Made by a program: the position numbers and the translations under genes. Positions 35,865 through 44,975 of a stretch of 64,000 nucleotides of DNA are shown in pieces (position 1 is the stretch's first letter; each line of letters opens with the position of its first letter). Below the pieces are notes generated by a model. It ran no database searches and was not told the DNA's origin. It was given only the letters and a program-made list of their open reading frames with translations. The stretch comes from Salvelinus alpinus (taxonomy: Eukaryota > Chordata > Actinopteri > Salmoniformes > Salmonidae). The stretch lies in assembly GCF_045679555.1 (NCBI RefSeq), contig NC_092096.1, forward strand, positions 23,872,810 to 23,936,809. Direction: 5' to 3'.

Positions 35865-36440
35865 TACATCACGGGATTATTAGGCTATTATCATAATAGT
35901 ACATACTGTCCATCACAGCATTATTAGACCATTATCATAATAGTACGTACATCACAGCATTAGGGCATTATCATAATAGTACATACATCGCTGCTTTATC
36001 ATGCTAGTACATACATCACAGCATTATCAGTGCATGCATCCCAGCATTACTAGGCCATTATCATAATAGTACGTACATCACAACGTTATTAGCCCATTGT
36101 CATAATAGTACATACATCACAACATTAGAGCATTATCATACTAGTGCATACATCACAACATTATTAGTGCATTATCAAACTAGTACGTGCACCACAGCAT
36201 TATCAGGGCCTTATCATACTAGTATGTGCATCACAGCATTATCAGGGCATTATCATACTAGTACGTGCATCACGGCATTATCGGGTTATTATCATACTCT
36301 TGCATATATCACAGCATTATCAGTCCATACTGGTGCATACGTCACAGCGTTATTAGGGCATTATCATACCAGTACATGCATCACATCATTATTAGGGCAT
36401 TATCATACTCGTTCATACGTTTTCATAACAGCATAATCAG
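35865..36440. repeat. Degenerate tandem array around cattatcataatagtacata
   Basis: Words such as gcattatcata, tagtacatacatcacagcat and ttattagg recur every 30-50 bp with many changes. It is an old, decayed minisatellite. Frames at 36167-36504 are by-products. Confidence 0.75.
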
Positions 36441-36568
36441 CTGCCACCCCTCCATATCTCCCATTAGTCACCATGTATTCCTGTCAGCACAGTGGGGTGG
36501 ATAACATTCATTATGCTCATAAGCCACAGAGGAACAGTTACCTCTGGTAATACAGCGTCTACAGGGGA

Positions 36569-38208
36569 GTTTGTTATAGTGTGTTGATAACATTCCCTGG
36601 TTGTGGGGTTTGTTATAGTGTGTTGATGACATTCCCTGGTTGTGGGGTTTGTTATAGTGTGTTGATAACATTCCCTGGTTGTGGGGTTTGTTATAGTGTG
36701 TTGATAGCATTCCCTGGTTGTGGAGTTTGTTATAGTGTGTTGATAGCATTCCCTGGTTGTGGGGTTTGTTATAGTGTGTTGATAACATTCCCTGGTTGTG
36801 GGGTTTGTTATAGTGTGTTGATAGCATTCCCTGGCTGTGGAGTTTGTTATAGTGTGTTGATTACATTCCCTGGCTGTGGAGTTTGTTATAGTGTGTTGAT
36901 AGCATTCCCTGGCTGTGGAGTTTGTTATAGTGTGTTGATTACATTCCCTGGCTGTGGAGTTTGTTATAGTGTGTTGATAGCATTCCCTGGTTGTGGAGTT
37001 TGTTATAGTGTGTTGATTACATTCCCTGGCTGTGGAGTTTGTTATAGTGTGTTGATAACATTCCCTGGTTGTGGAGTTTGTTATAGTGTGTTGATAGCAT
37101 TCCCTGGTTGTGGAGTTTGTTATAGTGTGTTGATAGCATTCCCTGGCTGTGGAGTTTGTTATAGTGTGTTGATTACATTCCCTGGCTGTGGAGTTTGTTA
37201 TAGTGTGTTGATAACATTCCCTGGTTGTGGAGTTTGTTATAGTGTGTTGATAGCATTCCCTGGTTGTGGAGTTTGTTATAGTGTGTTGATAACATTCCCT
37301 GGTTGTGGAGTTTGTTATAGTGTGTTGATAGCATTCCCTGGTTGTGGGGTTTGTTATAGTGTGTTGATTACATTCCCTGGTTGTGGAGTTTGTTATAGTG
37401 TGTTGATAGCATTCCCTGGTTGTGGGGTTTGTTATAGTGTGTTGATAACATTCCCTGGTTGTGGGGTTTGTTATAGTGTGTTGATTACATTCCCTGGTTG
37501 TGGAGTTTGTTATAGTGTGTTGATAACATTCCCTGGTTGTGGAGTTTGTTATAGTGTTTTGATTACATTCCCTGGTTGTGGGGTTTGTTATAGTGTGGTG
37601 ATAACATTCCCTGGCTGTGGAGTTTGTTATAGCGTGTTGATTACATTCCCTGGTTGTGGGGTTTGTTATAGTGTGTTGATAACATTCCCTGGTTGTGGAG
37701 TTTGTTATAGTGTGTTGATAACATTCCCTGGTTGTGGAGTTTGTTATAGTGTGTTGATAACATTCCCTGGTTGTGGGGTTTGTTATAGTGTGTTGATAAC
37801 ATTCCCTGGTTGTGGAGTTTGTTATAGTGTGTTGATAACATTCCCTGGTTGTGGGGTTTGTTATAGTGTGTTGATGACATTCCCTGGTTGTGGAGTTTGT
37901 TATAGTGTGTTGATAACATTCCCTGGTTGTGGGGTTTGTTATAGTGTGTTGATAACATTCCCTGGTTGTGGAGTTTGTTATAGTGTGTTGATAACATTCC
38001 CTGGTTGTGGGGTTTGTTATAGTGTGTTGATAACATTCCCTGGCTGTGGAGTTTGTTATAGTGTGTTGATAACATTCCCTGGTTGTGGAGTTTGTTATAG
38101 TGTGTTGATAACATTCCCTGGCTGTGGAGTTTGTTATAGTGTGTTGATAACATTCCCTGGTTGTGGAGTTTGTTATAGTGTGTTGATAGCATTCCCTGGT
38201 TGTGGGGT
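36569..38208. repeat. 39-bp minisatellite, about 42 copies
   Basis: The unit is gttgataacattccctggtt plus gtggggtttgttatagtgt. Variable sites are ataac/atagc/attac/atgac, ggtt/ggct and gtgggg/gtggag. The length is a multiple of three, which leaves a 552-codon + frame of a 13-residue word and minus frames of 119 and 183 codons. None is a gene. Confidence 0.97.
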
Positions 38209-38216
38209 TTGTTTAG

Positions 38217-38318
38217 TTGTCCCTGAACAAGGCAGTTAACCCACTGTTCCTAGGCCGTCATTGTAAATAAGAATTTGTTGTTAACTGACTTGCCTAGTTA
38301 AATAAAGGTAAAAAGAAA
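38217..38318 (+). mobile_element. SINE 3' end, 5'-truncated
   Basis: The sequence runs ccctgaacaaggcagttaac, ccactgttcctaggccgtca, and ends gacttgcctagttaaataaa ggt before an A-rich tail. It is the 3' half of the common salmonid tRNA-derived SINE. It abuts the last unit of the 39-bp array. Confidence 0.88.
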
Positions 38319-38589
38319 AGCTTCTCTCTGGTCTAGTTATTTTTGATTAAGATCTAGGTAATCTCTCTCTCTCTTTCTCTCTCTCTCTCTACTTTCTCCC
38401 ACTTTCTCCCAGGCCCTACCCTACCCACCCTACCCACCCACCCACTCAACCCATCCTAACACGTTTGTTTGAATGCAAGCCTGAACCCTCCTTCCCTGTC
38501 AGGTCAGGTGTGCCCCGGTACCTGGTCAGTTAGCCACCCTACTGCTAGCTGCAGGTGTACTGTGTCTGTTACAGCTCCATAGCCCCTCC

Positions 38590-39060
38590 TCCGTACCTCT
38601 GTCCCTATGCCATTACCAGACCCCCACTCTTCCTCGCCCCTCTAACCTCTGTCCCTATGCCATTACCAGACCCCCACTCTTCCTCGCCCCTCTAACCTCT
38701 GTCCCTATGCCATTACCAGACCCCCACTCTTCCGCGCCCCACTAACCTCTGTCCCTATACCATTACCAGACCCCCACTCTTCCTCTCCCCGCTAACCTCT
38801 GTCCCTATGCCATTACCAGACCCCCACTCTTCCTCACCCCACTAACCTCTGTCCCTATGCCATTACCAGACCCCCACTCTTCCTCTCCCCACTAACCTCT
38901 GTCCCTATGCCATTACCAGACCCCCACTCTTCCTCACCCCACTAACCTCTGTCCCTATGCCAATTACCAGACCCCCACTCTTCTTCGCCCCGCTAACCTC
39001 TGTCCCTATTCCATTAGCAGACCCCCACTCTTCTTCGCCCCACTAACCTCTATCCTTTTC
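38590..39060. repeat. 50-bp minisatellite, about 9 copies
   Basis: The unit includes tctaacctctgtccctatgc, cattaccagacccccactct and tcctcgcccc; the phrase tctaacctct recurs 50 bp apart (38641, 38691). Variation increases toward the right end. Confidence 0.93.
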
Positions 39061-39850
39061 CCAGCCACACCCCCAATACAGTCGCAATGCCAGCCTTAGA
39101 AACGCCTAACCCCTCCCCATACCCCTGTCCTCTAGCCAATCTTCCCTCTACCAACCCCCTCTCTCCTCCTCTGAGCCTACCATCCCACTGATGACTCTCT
39201 CCCCTATAATTGCTGCTGTTTGTTGATGGAGTCAGTTGACTAACTCAGGTAGAGAGAGAGAGAAGCCGCTTAATTCACACCCAGGGCCTAAGTCATTTCC
39301 CTGCGCTAACTGCACTTTCCTCTCGCATTTTTACAGCAAAACGCAAGCAATTAGCCGCCGCCACGTGCTAAGTGCCATGTGCCGTGATGACGACAGCATA
39401 ACTCTACAGCTTTTGTCGACAACGCTGCTTCGTCTAATGGCCTCAGCGCACATCATTTAGTAGCTGGTAATTGTAGTGATTATGACGTGAAAAAACTACA
39501 GTCGCTGGCAGGAGAAATAAAGTCTATTAACGTCACATAAACATGAACTCTCTTAACGTACTCCACTTACAACGCTTTGAAGGGAAAACGGAGGCTGTAT
39601 CATCAGACTGGAATTAGAATGTAGCCCTGCTGTTACTCTCAATTTAGCAAGCTAATGCAGCGAGGTCTGAGGGAGGGAGGGAGGGAGGGGGGGTTGAGGT
39701 GCTGAACAGGGAGGTAAAGTTGAAGAAGTGTTGTGGGAATGTTTTCATTTGATCCAAACACTCACAAGTTTGTGATGACGAGGAAGAGCTGAAAGCCTAG
39801 TAGTGAGTGGTGAGATGTACGGGGTTGTTATGGTGATGATAATACTACTG
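39061..39850 (+). other. Intron 5 between the 50-bp array and the Tc1 element
   Basis: Mixed-composition intron with no exon or element recognised, apart from a short (GGGA)n run at 39671-39690. A 74-codon frame at 39236-39460 has no family resemblance. Confidence 0.5.
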
Positions 39851-40111
39851 TACAGTCGTGGGCAAACGTTTTGAGAATGACACAAATATTAATTTCCACA
39901 AAGTTTGCTGCTTCAGTGTCTTTAGATATTTTTGTCAGATGTTACTATGGAATACTGAAGTATAATTACAAGCATTTCATAAGTGTCAAAGGCTTTTATT
40001 TACAATTACATTAAGTTCTTTTTCAAGACCTCTGCAATCCGCCCTGGCATGCTGTCAATTAACTTCTGGGCCACATCCTGACTGACTTGCATAATCAATG
40101 CTTGAAGTTTG

Positions 40112-41026
40112 TCAGAATTTGTGTTTGTCCACCTGCCTCTTGAAGATTGACCACAGGTTCTCAATGGGATTAAGGTCTGGGGAGTTTCCTGGCCATGGGC
40201 CCAAAATATCGATGTTTTGTTCCCCGAGCCACTTAGTTATCACTTTTGCCTTATGGCAAGGTGCTCCATCATGCTGGAAAAGGCATTGTTCGTCACCAAA
40301 CTGTTCCTGGATGGTTGGGAGAAGTTGCTCTCGGAGGATGTGTTGGTACCATTCTTTATTCATGGCTAGGTTCTTAGGCAAAATTGTGAGCGAGCCCACT
40401 CCCTTGGCTGAGAAGCAACCCCACACATGAATGTTCTCAGGATGCTTTACTGTTGGCATGACACAGGACTGATGGTAGCGCTCAGCTTGTCTTCTCCGGA
40501 CAAGCTTTCTTCTGGATGCCCCAAACAATCGGAAATGGGATTCATCAGAGAAAATGACTTTACCCCAGTCCTCAGCAGTCCAATCCCTGTACCTTTTGCA
40601 GAATATCAGTCTGTCCCTGATGTTTTTCCTGGAGAGAAGTGGCTTCTTTGCTGCCCTTCTTGACACCAGGCCATCCTCCAAAAGTATTCGCCTCACTATG
40701 CGTGCAGATGCACTCACACCTGCCTGCTGCCATTCCTGAGCAAGCTCTGTACTGGTGGTGCCCCGATCCCGCAGCTGAATCAACTTTAGGAGACGGTCCT
40801 GGCGCTTGCTGGACTTTCTTGGCGGCCCTGAAGCCTTCTTCACAACAATTGAACCGCTCTCCTTGAAGTTCTTGATGATCCGATAAATGGTTGATTTAGG
40901 TGCAACCTTACTGGCAGCAATATCCTTGCCTGTGAAGCCCTTTTTGTGCAAAGCAATGATGACGGCACGTGTTTCCTTGCAGGTAACCATGGTTGACAGA
41001 GGAAGAACAATGATTCCAAGCACCAC
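40112..41026 (-). CDS. Tc1-family transposase, nearly full length
   Basis: A cut-and-paste DNA transposase. The 304-codon frame opens upstream of the likely start, MVTCKETRAVIIALHKKGFT at 40990. The N-terminal part is a paired-like helix-turn-helix with a basic segment (residues about 15-125 of the frame). The catalytic residues are Asp in VIFSDESHF, Asp in LFQHDGAPCH and Glu in NPIENLW. I count 35 residues between the second Asp and the Glu (DD35E), one more than the DD34E of typical Tc1. Near 40124 a one-base shift ends the frame early, and the expected C-terminal tail of about 35 residues lies in the next frame. Activity is therefore doubtful, although all three catalytic residues are present. 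Confidence 0.88.
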   Translation of the reverse strand: MVLGIIVLPLSTMVTCKETRAVIIALHKKGFTGKDIAASKVAPKSTIYRIIKNFKESGSIVVKKASGPPRKSSKRQDRLLKLIQLRDRGTTSTELAQEWQQAGVSASARIVRRILLEDGLVSRRAAKKPLLSRKNIRDRLIFCKRYRDWTAEDWGKVIFSDESHFRLFGASRRKLVRRRQAERYHQSCVMPTVKHPENIHVWGCFSAKGVGSLTILPKNLAMNKEWYQHILREQLLPTIQEQFGDEQCLFQHDGAPCHKAKVITKWLGEQNIDILGPWPGNSPDLNPIENLWSIFKRQVDKHKF

Positions 41027-41056
41027 CCTCCTTTTGAAGCTTCCAGTCTGTTATTC

Positions 41057-41496
41057 TTTTTATTTTTGAATTTTTACCCCCTTTTTCTCCCCAATTTCGG
41101 GCTATCCAATTGTTAGTAGTTACTATCTTGTCTCATCGCTACAACTCCCGTACGGGCTCGGGAGAGACGAAGGTCGAAAGCCATGCGTCCTCCGAAACAC
41201 AACCCAACTAAGCCGCACTGCTTCTTAACACAGCGCGCATCCAACCCGGAAGCCAGCCGCACCAATGTGTCGGAGGAAACACCGTGCACCGGGCGCGTGC
41301 ACGGCCCGCCACAGGAGTCGCTGGTGCGCGATGAGACAAGGATATCCCTACCGGCCAAACCCTCCCTAACCTGGACGACGCTAGGCCAATTGTGCGTCGC
41401 CCCACGGACCTCCCGGTCGTGGCCGGCTGCGACAGAGCCTGGGCGCGAACTCAGAGTCTCTGGTGGCACAGCTAGCGATGCGATGCAGTGATGCGA
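41057..41496 (-). mobile_element. SINE inserted in the Tc1 element, with 15-bp target-site duplications
   Basis: tccagtctgttattc occurs at 41042-41056 and again at 41497-41511, flanking 440 bp. The left end is T-rich (the tail of a minus-strand copy). The body includes ccgaaacacaacccaacta, gaagccagccgcaccaatgt, gtcggaggaaac and ggctgcgacagagcctgg, the pattern of an abundant salmonid tRNA-derived SINE. The head at the right end is shortened or rearranged (gcgatgcgatgcagtgatgc). The perfect duplications suggest a fairly recent insertion, later than the Tc1. Confidence 0.92.
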
Positions 41497-41820
41497 TCCA
41501 GTCTGTTATTCAAACTCAATAAGCATGACAGGGTGAGCTCCAGCCTTGTCCTCGTCAACACTCACACCTGTGTTAACGAGAGAATCACTGACATGATGTC
41601 AGCTGGTCCTTTTGTGGCAGGGCTGAAATGCAGTGGAAATGATTTTTTGGGGATTCAGTTCATTTGCATGGCAAAGAGGGACTTTGCAATTAATTGCAAT
41701 TCATCTGATCACTCTTCATAACATTCTGGAGTATATGCAAATTGCCATCATACAAACTGAGGCAGCAGACTTTGTGAACATTTATATTTGTGTCATTCTC
41801 AAAACTTTTGGCCACGACTG

Positions 41821-42041
41821 TATAGCATTGAGAGGAAAGAGATGACAGTAGGGACTAGGATGATGTTTATGATGATGGTTACAACTATAACAACTCATTC
41901 TTTCATGTTTCATGAGTATGATGGCTTTCAAATAGTACCACATCCTGTAGCTCTAGTATCTCTCTCTCCCTCCGTCACTTCCCATGTTTTCTATCTATCC
42001 ATCTCTACTTCTCTCTCACTCCGTGTCACTCCCTCTTTCAG
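41821..42041 (+). other. End of intron 5
   Basis: Short intron segment with a CT-rich stretch (41960-42040) that forms the polypyrimidine tract of the exon 6 acceptor. No element is seen. Confidence 0.6.
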
Positions 42042-42288
42042 TGCGTGAGCTTCAGGCGCACCACGAGGCCCGCGAGGACCCTGACGTGCACCCGGAGGAG
42101 AACACCCAAGAGTTCATGGGCGTCCTCATCAAAGGCCTGGCCAAGCTCAAGAAGATCCCGGAGGCTATCAAGGCCATCATGGAGCGCCTGGAGCCTGAGC
42201 TGAAGCAGATACTGAAGAGATCCACTACCCAGATAGCTGATCACGCCTACCAGAGAGGAGAGAACCTAGCCACAGAGAGCCAGCCCAG
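42042..42288 (+). CDS. exoc4: exoc4 exon 6 (residues 257-339)
   Basis: The acceptor is ccctctttcag|TG. The exon encodes [20 protein letters not shown], then [20 protein letters not shown], a conserved helix, and [25 protein letters not shown]. The donor is CCCAG|GTAGGG, phase 2. The last 56 or so bases of this exon, with their donor, recur in degenerate form at 42698-42751. The intron just after it begins with a G-rich array. No stop or frameshift is seen in the exon. Confidence 0.95.
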
Positions 42289-42697
42289 GTAGGGAGGGGT
42301 GGAGGGAAGGCTGGAAGGTGGGATGGAGGGGTGCAGGTAGGGGTGAAGGGGGAGGGAAGGCGGGATGCAGGTAGGGATGGAGGTAGGGTTGGAGGTAGGG
42401 ATGGGGGTGGAGGGAAGACGGGATGCAGGTAGGGGTGGAGGTTGGAGGTAGGGATGGGGGTGGAGGGAAGACGGGATGCAGGTAGGGATGGGGGTGGAGG
42501 GAAGGCGGGATGCAGGTAGGGAGGGAGGTAGGGATGGAGGTAGGGATGGGGGTGGAGGGAAGACGGGATGCAGGTAGGGATGGGGGTGGAGGGAAGGCGG
42601 GATGCAGGTAGGGAGGGAGGTAGGGATGGAGGTAGGGATGGGGGTGGAGGGAAGACGGGATGCAGGTAGGGGTGGAGGTGTAGGGGTGGATGGTGGG
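42289..42697. repeat. G-rich degenerate array after exon 6
   Basis: Combinations of ggtagggatgggggtggagg and gaagacgggatgcaggtagg repeat with a composite period of about 34-60 bp; larger blocks are duplicated (for example around 42480-42560 and 42565-42660). The + strand has many runs of three or more G. Confidence 0.88.
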
Positions 42698-42751
42698 ATA
42701 GCAGACCATGCCTACCAGAGAGGAGAGCCTGGTCACAGAGTGACAGCCCAG
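42698..42751 (+). pseudogene. exoc4: Ghost duplicate of the 3' end of exoc4 exon 6
   Basis: The sequence atagcagaccatgcctacca, gagaggagagcctggtcaca and gagtgacagcccag parallels the last part of exon 6 (42233-42288). It still encodes [10 protein letters not shown] before diverging to PGHRVTAQ. It is followed by a donor-like gtgagg. It has no acceptor of its own, and reading through from exon 6 meets a stop at once, so it should not be coding. It lies 463 bp downstream of the real exon end, with the G-rich array between the two. Confidence 0.85.
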
Positions 42752-43071
42752 GTGAGGAAAGAGGGAGGGGGGGGGGAAATGGGTTTGGTTATTCAGTGAG
42801 AAAAGGTGTAGGTGGAGCAGAAGAAATGATAAGGGGACGGAGTTTGGGGACATTGGCTCTGTTTGAAAATGTGAAAAAGAAATGCAGCTTTCCTTCCTTG
42901 AAGTGACCACTAATCTCACATGACTGGATAGGTGAGAGCTATGAAGTGAAACCCAGCTTTTTACCCATTCAATCATGTGGAATTTGTGATTTCTTCAAGG
43001 AGGGAAGGAAGGATATATTGTGGGTTTTCAAACAGGGCCTTTGGGTGTATAGTTTTGTCCAACTCACTGGC

Positions 43072-43566
43072 TAAGGTGAGGTAGGAACAGGGGAGGTGAG
43101 GTACTGTATGTGTCTGAGGTGAGGTAGGAACAGTGGAGGAGAGGTACTGTATGTATCTGAGGTGATGTAGGAACAGTGGAGGAGAGGTACTGTATGTATC
43201 TGAGGTGAGGTTTGAACAGGGGAGGTGAGGTAGGAACAGTGGAGGAGAGGTACTGTATGGGTCTGAGGTGAGGTAGGAACAGTGGAGGAGAGGTACTGTA
43301 TGTGTCTGAGGTGAGGTAGGAACAGTGGAGGAGAGGTACTGTATGGGTCTGAGGTGAGGTAGGAACAGTGGAGGAGAGGTACTGTATGTGTCTGAGGTGA
43401 GGTAGGAACAGTGGAGGAGAGGTACTGTATGTGTCTGAGGTGAGGTAGGAACAGTGGAGGAGAGGTACTGTATGGGGCTGAGGTGAGGTAGGAACAGGGG
43501 AGGAGAGGTACTGTATGGGTCTGAGGTGAGGTAGGAACAGTGGAGGAGAGGTACTGTATGTGTCTG
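43072..43566. repeat. 43-bp minisatellite, about 11 copies
   Basis: The unit is aggtgaggtaggaacagtgg, aggagaggtactgtatgtgt, ctg; gtctgagg is spaced 43 bp (43261, 43304). Some units are shortened near 43205-43235. Minus frames of 178-201 codons are by-products. Confidence 0.95.
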
Positions 43567-43796
43567 TGTCTCCATCACTAATAAGCAAACAAACCATCAA
43601 GCAAGAAGAAGAGAAGTTTCACTTGAATCCTGGGCTTTTCTATCCTAGCTCTTTAGCTTTAGACCGAGTGAGTACGACGGGTGTTTTGGGAGAGAGTGAA
43701 CTGCTAGAAAATTGTTTTTGATTAGTCTCTATCCTCACTTCCCTCTCTCTCCGCATCTCATTGTGGAAACCCTAATAAAGCAAACCGTTAAGCACA

Positions 43797-44975
43797 CCCT
43801 CTCCTCAGCCTCCTCTCTTCTCCCTCTCCTCAGCCTCCTCTCTTCTCCCTCTCCTCATTCTCCTCTGTTCTCCATCTCCTCAGCCTCCTCTGTTCTCTCT
43901 CTCCTCAGCCTCCTCTGTTCTCCTTCTCCTCATTCTCCTCTGTTCTCCCTCTCCTCAGCCTCCTCTGTTCACCCTCTCCTCAGCCTCCTCTGTTCACCCT
44001 CTCCTCAGCCTCCTCTGTTCACCCTCTCCTCAGCCTCCTCTGTTCTCCCTCTCAACAGCCTCCTCTGTTCATCATCTCCTCAGCCTCCTCTGTTCACCCT
44101 CTCCTCAGCCTCCTCTGTTCTCCCTCTCCTCATTCTCCTCTCTTCTCCCTCTCCTCAGCCTCCTCTGTTCTCCATCTCCTCAGCCTCCTCTGTTCTCCCT
44201 CTCCTCAGCCTCCTCTGTTCTCTCTCTCCTCAGCCTCCTCTGTTCTCCCTCTCAACAGCCTCCTCTGTTCACCCTCTCCTCATTCTCCTCTGTTCTCCCT
44301 CTCAACAGCCTCCTCTGTTCTCCATCTCCTCAGCCTCCTCTGTTCTCCCTCTCCTCATTCTCCTCTGTTCTCCCTCTCAACAGCCTCCTCTGTTCTCCCT
44401 CTCCTCAGCCTCCTCTGTTCTCCCTCTCCTCAGCCTCCTCTGTTCTCCCTCTCAACAGCCTCCTCTGTTCTCCCTCTCTTCAGCCTCCTCTGTTCTCCCT
44501 CTCCTCAGCCTCCTCTGTTCTCCCTCTCCTCAGCCTCCTCTGTTCTCCCTCTCAACAGCCTCCTCTGTTCTCCCTCTCCTCAGCCTCCTCTGTTCTCCCT
44601 CTCAACAGCCTCCTCTGTTCTCCCTCTCAACAGCCTCCTCTGTTCTCCCTCTCCTCAGCCTCCTCTGTTCTCCCTCTCAACAGCCTCCTCTGTTCTCCCT
44701 CTCCTCAGCCTCCTCTGTTCTCCCTCTCAACAGCCTCCTCTGTTCTCCCTCTCAACAGCCTCCTCTGTTCTCCCTCTCAACAGCCTCCTCTGTTCTCCCT
44801 CTCCTCAGCCTCCTCTGTTCTCCCTCTCCTCAGCCTCCTCTGTTCTCCCTCTCCTCAGCCTCCTCTGTTCTCCCTCTCAACAGCCTCCTCTGTTCACCCT
44901 CTCCTCATTCTCCTCTGTTCACCCTCTCCTCATTCTCCTCTGTTCTCCATCTCCTCAGCCTCCTCTGTTCTCCCT
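43797..44975. repeat. 25-bp pyrimidine minisatellite, left part (about 47 copies)
   Basis: The unit is cctcctctgttctccctctc plus ctcag, with variants aacag, cattc, accc and ccat. The array resumes at 46728 on the other side of a LINE. It is pyrimidine-only apart from g and a in 'ctg' and 'cag'. The 427-codon + frame is a by-product. Confidence 0.96.

Larger units (their letters stand above)
39853..41820 (-). mobile_element. Near-complete Tc1/mariner element (DD35E), carrying a nested SINE
   Basis: The left terminus cagtcgtgggcaaacgtttt and the right terminus aaaacttttggccacgactg are inverted repeats, flanked by TA on both sides (39851-39852 and 41821-41822). Without the SINE and one copy of its target duplication the element is 1513 bp, a normal Tc1 size. 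The transposase is on the minus strand. It lies in intron 5, antisense to exoc4. Confidence 0.95.

Noticed and set aside
36581..38239. 552-codon Cys-rich frame
   Set aside because: A single 13-residue word repeated by the 39-bp array; its end simply runs into the SINE.
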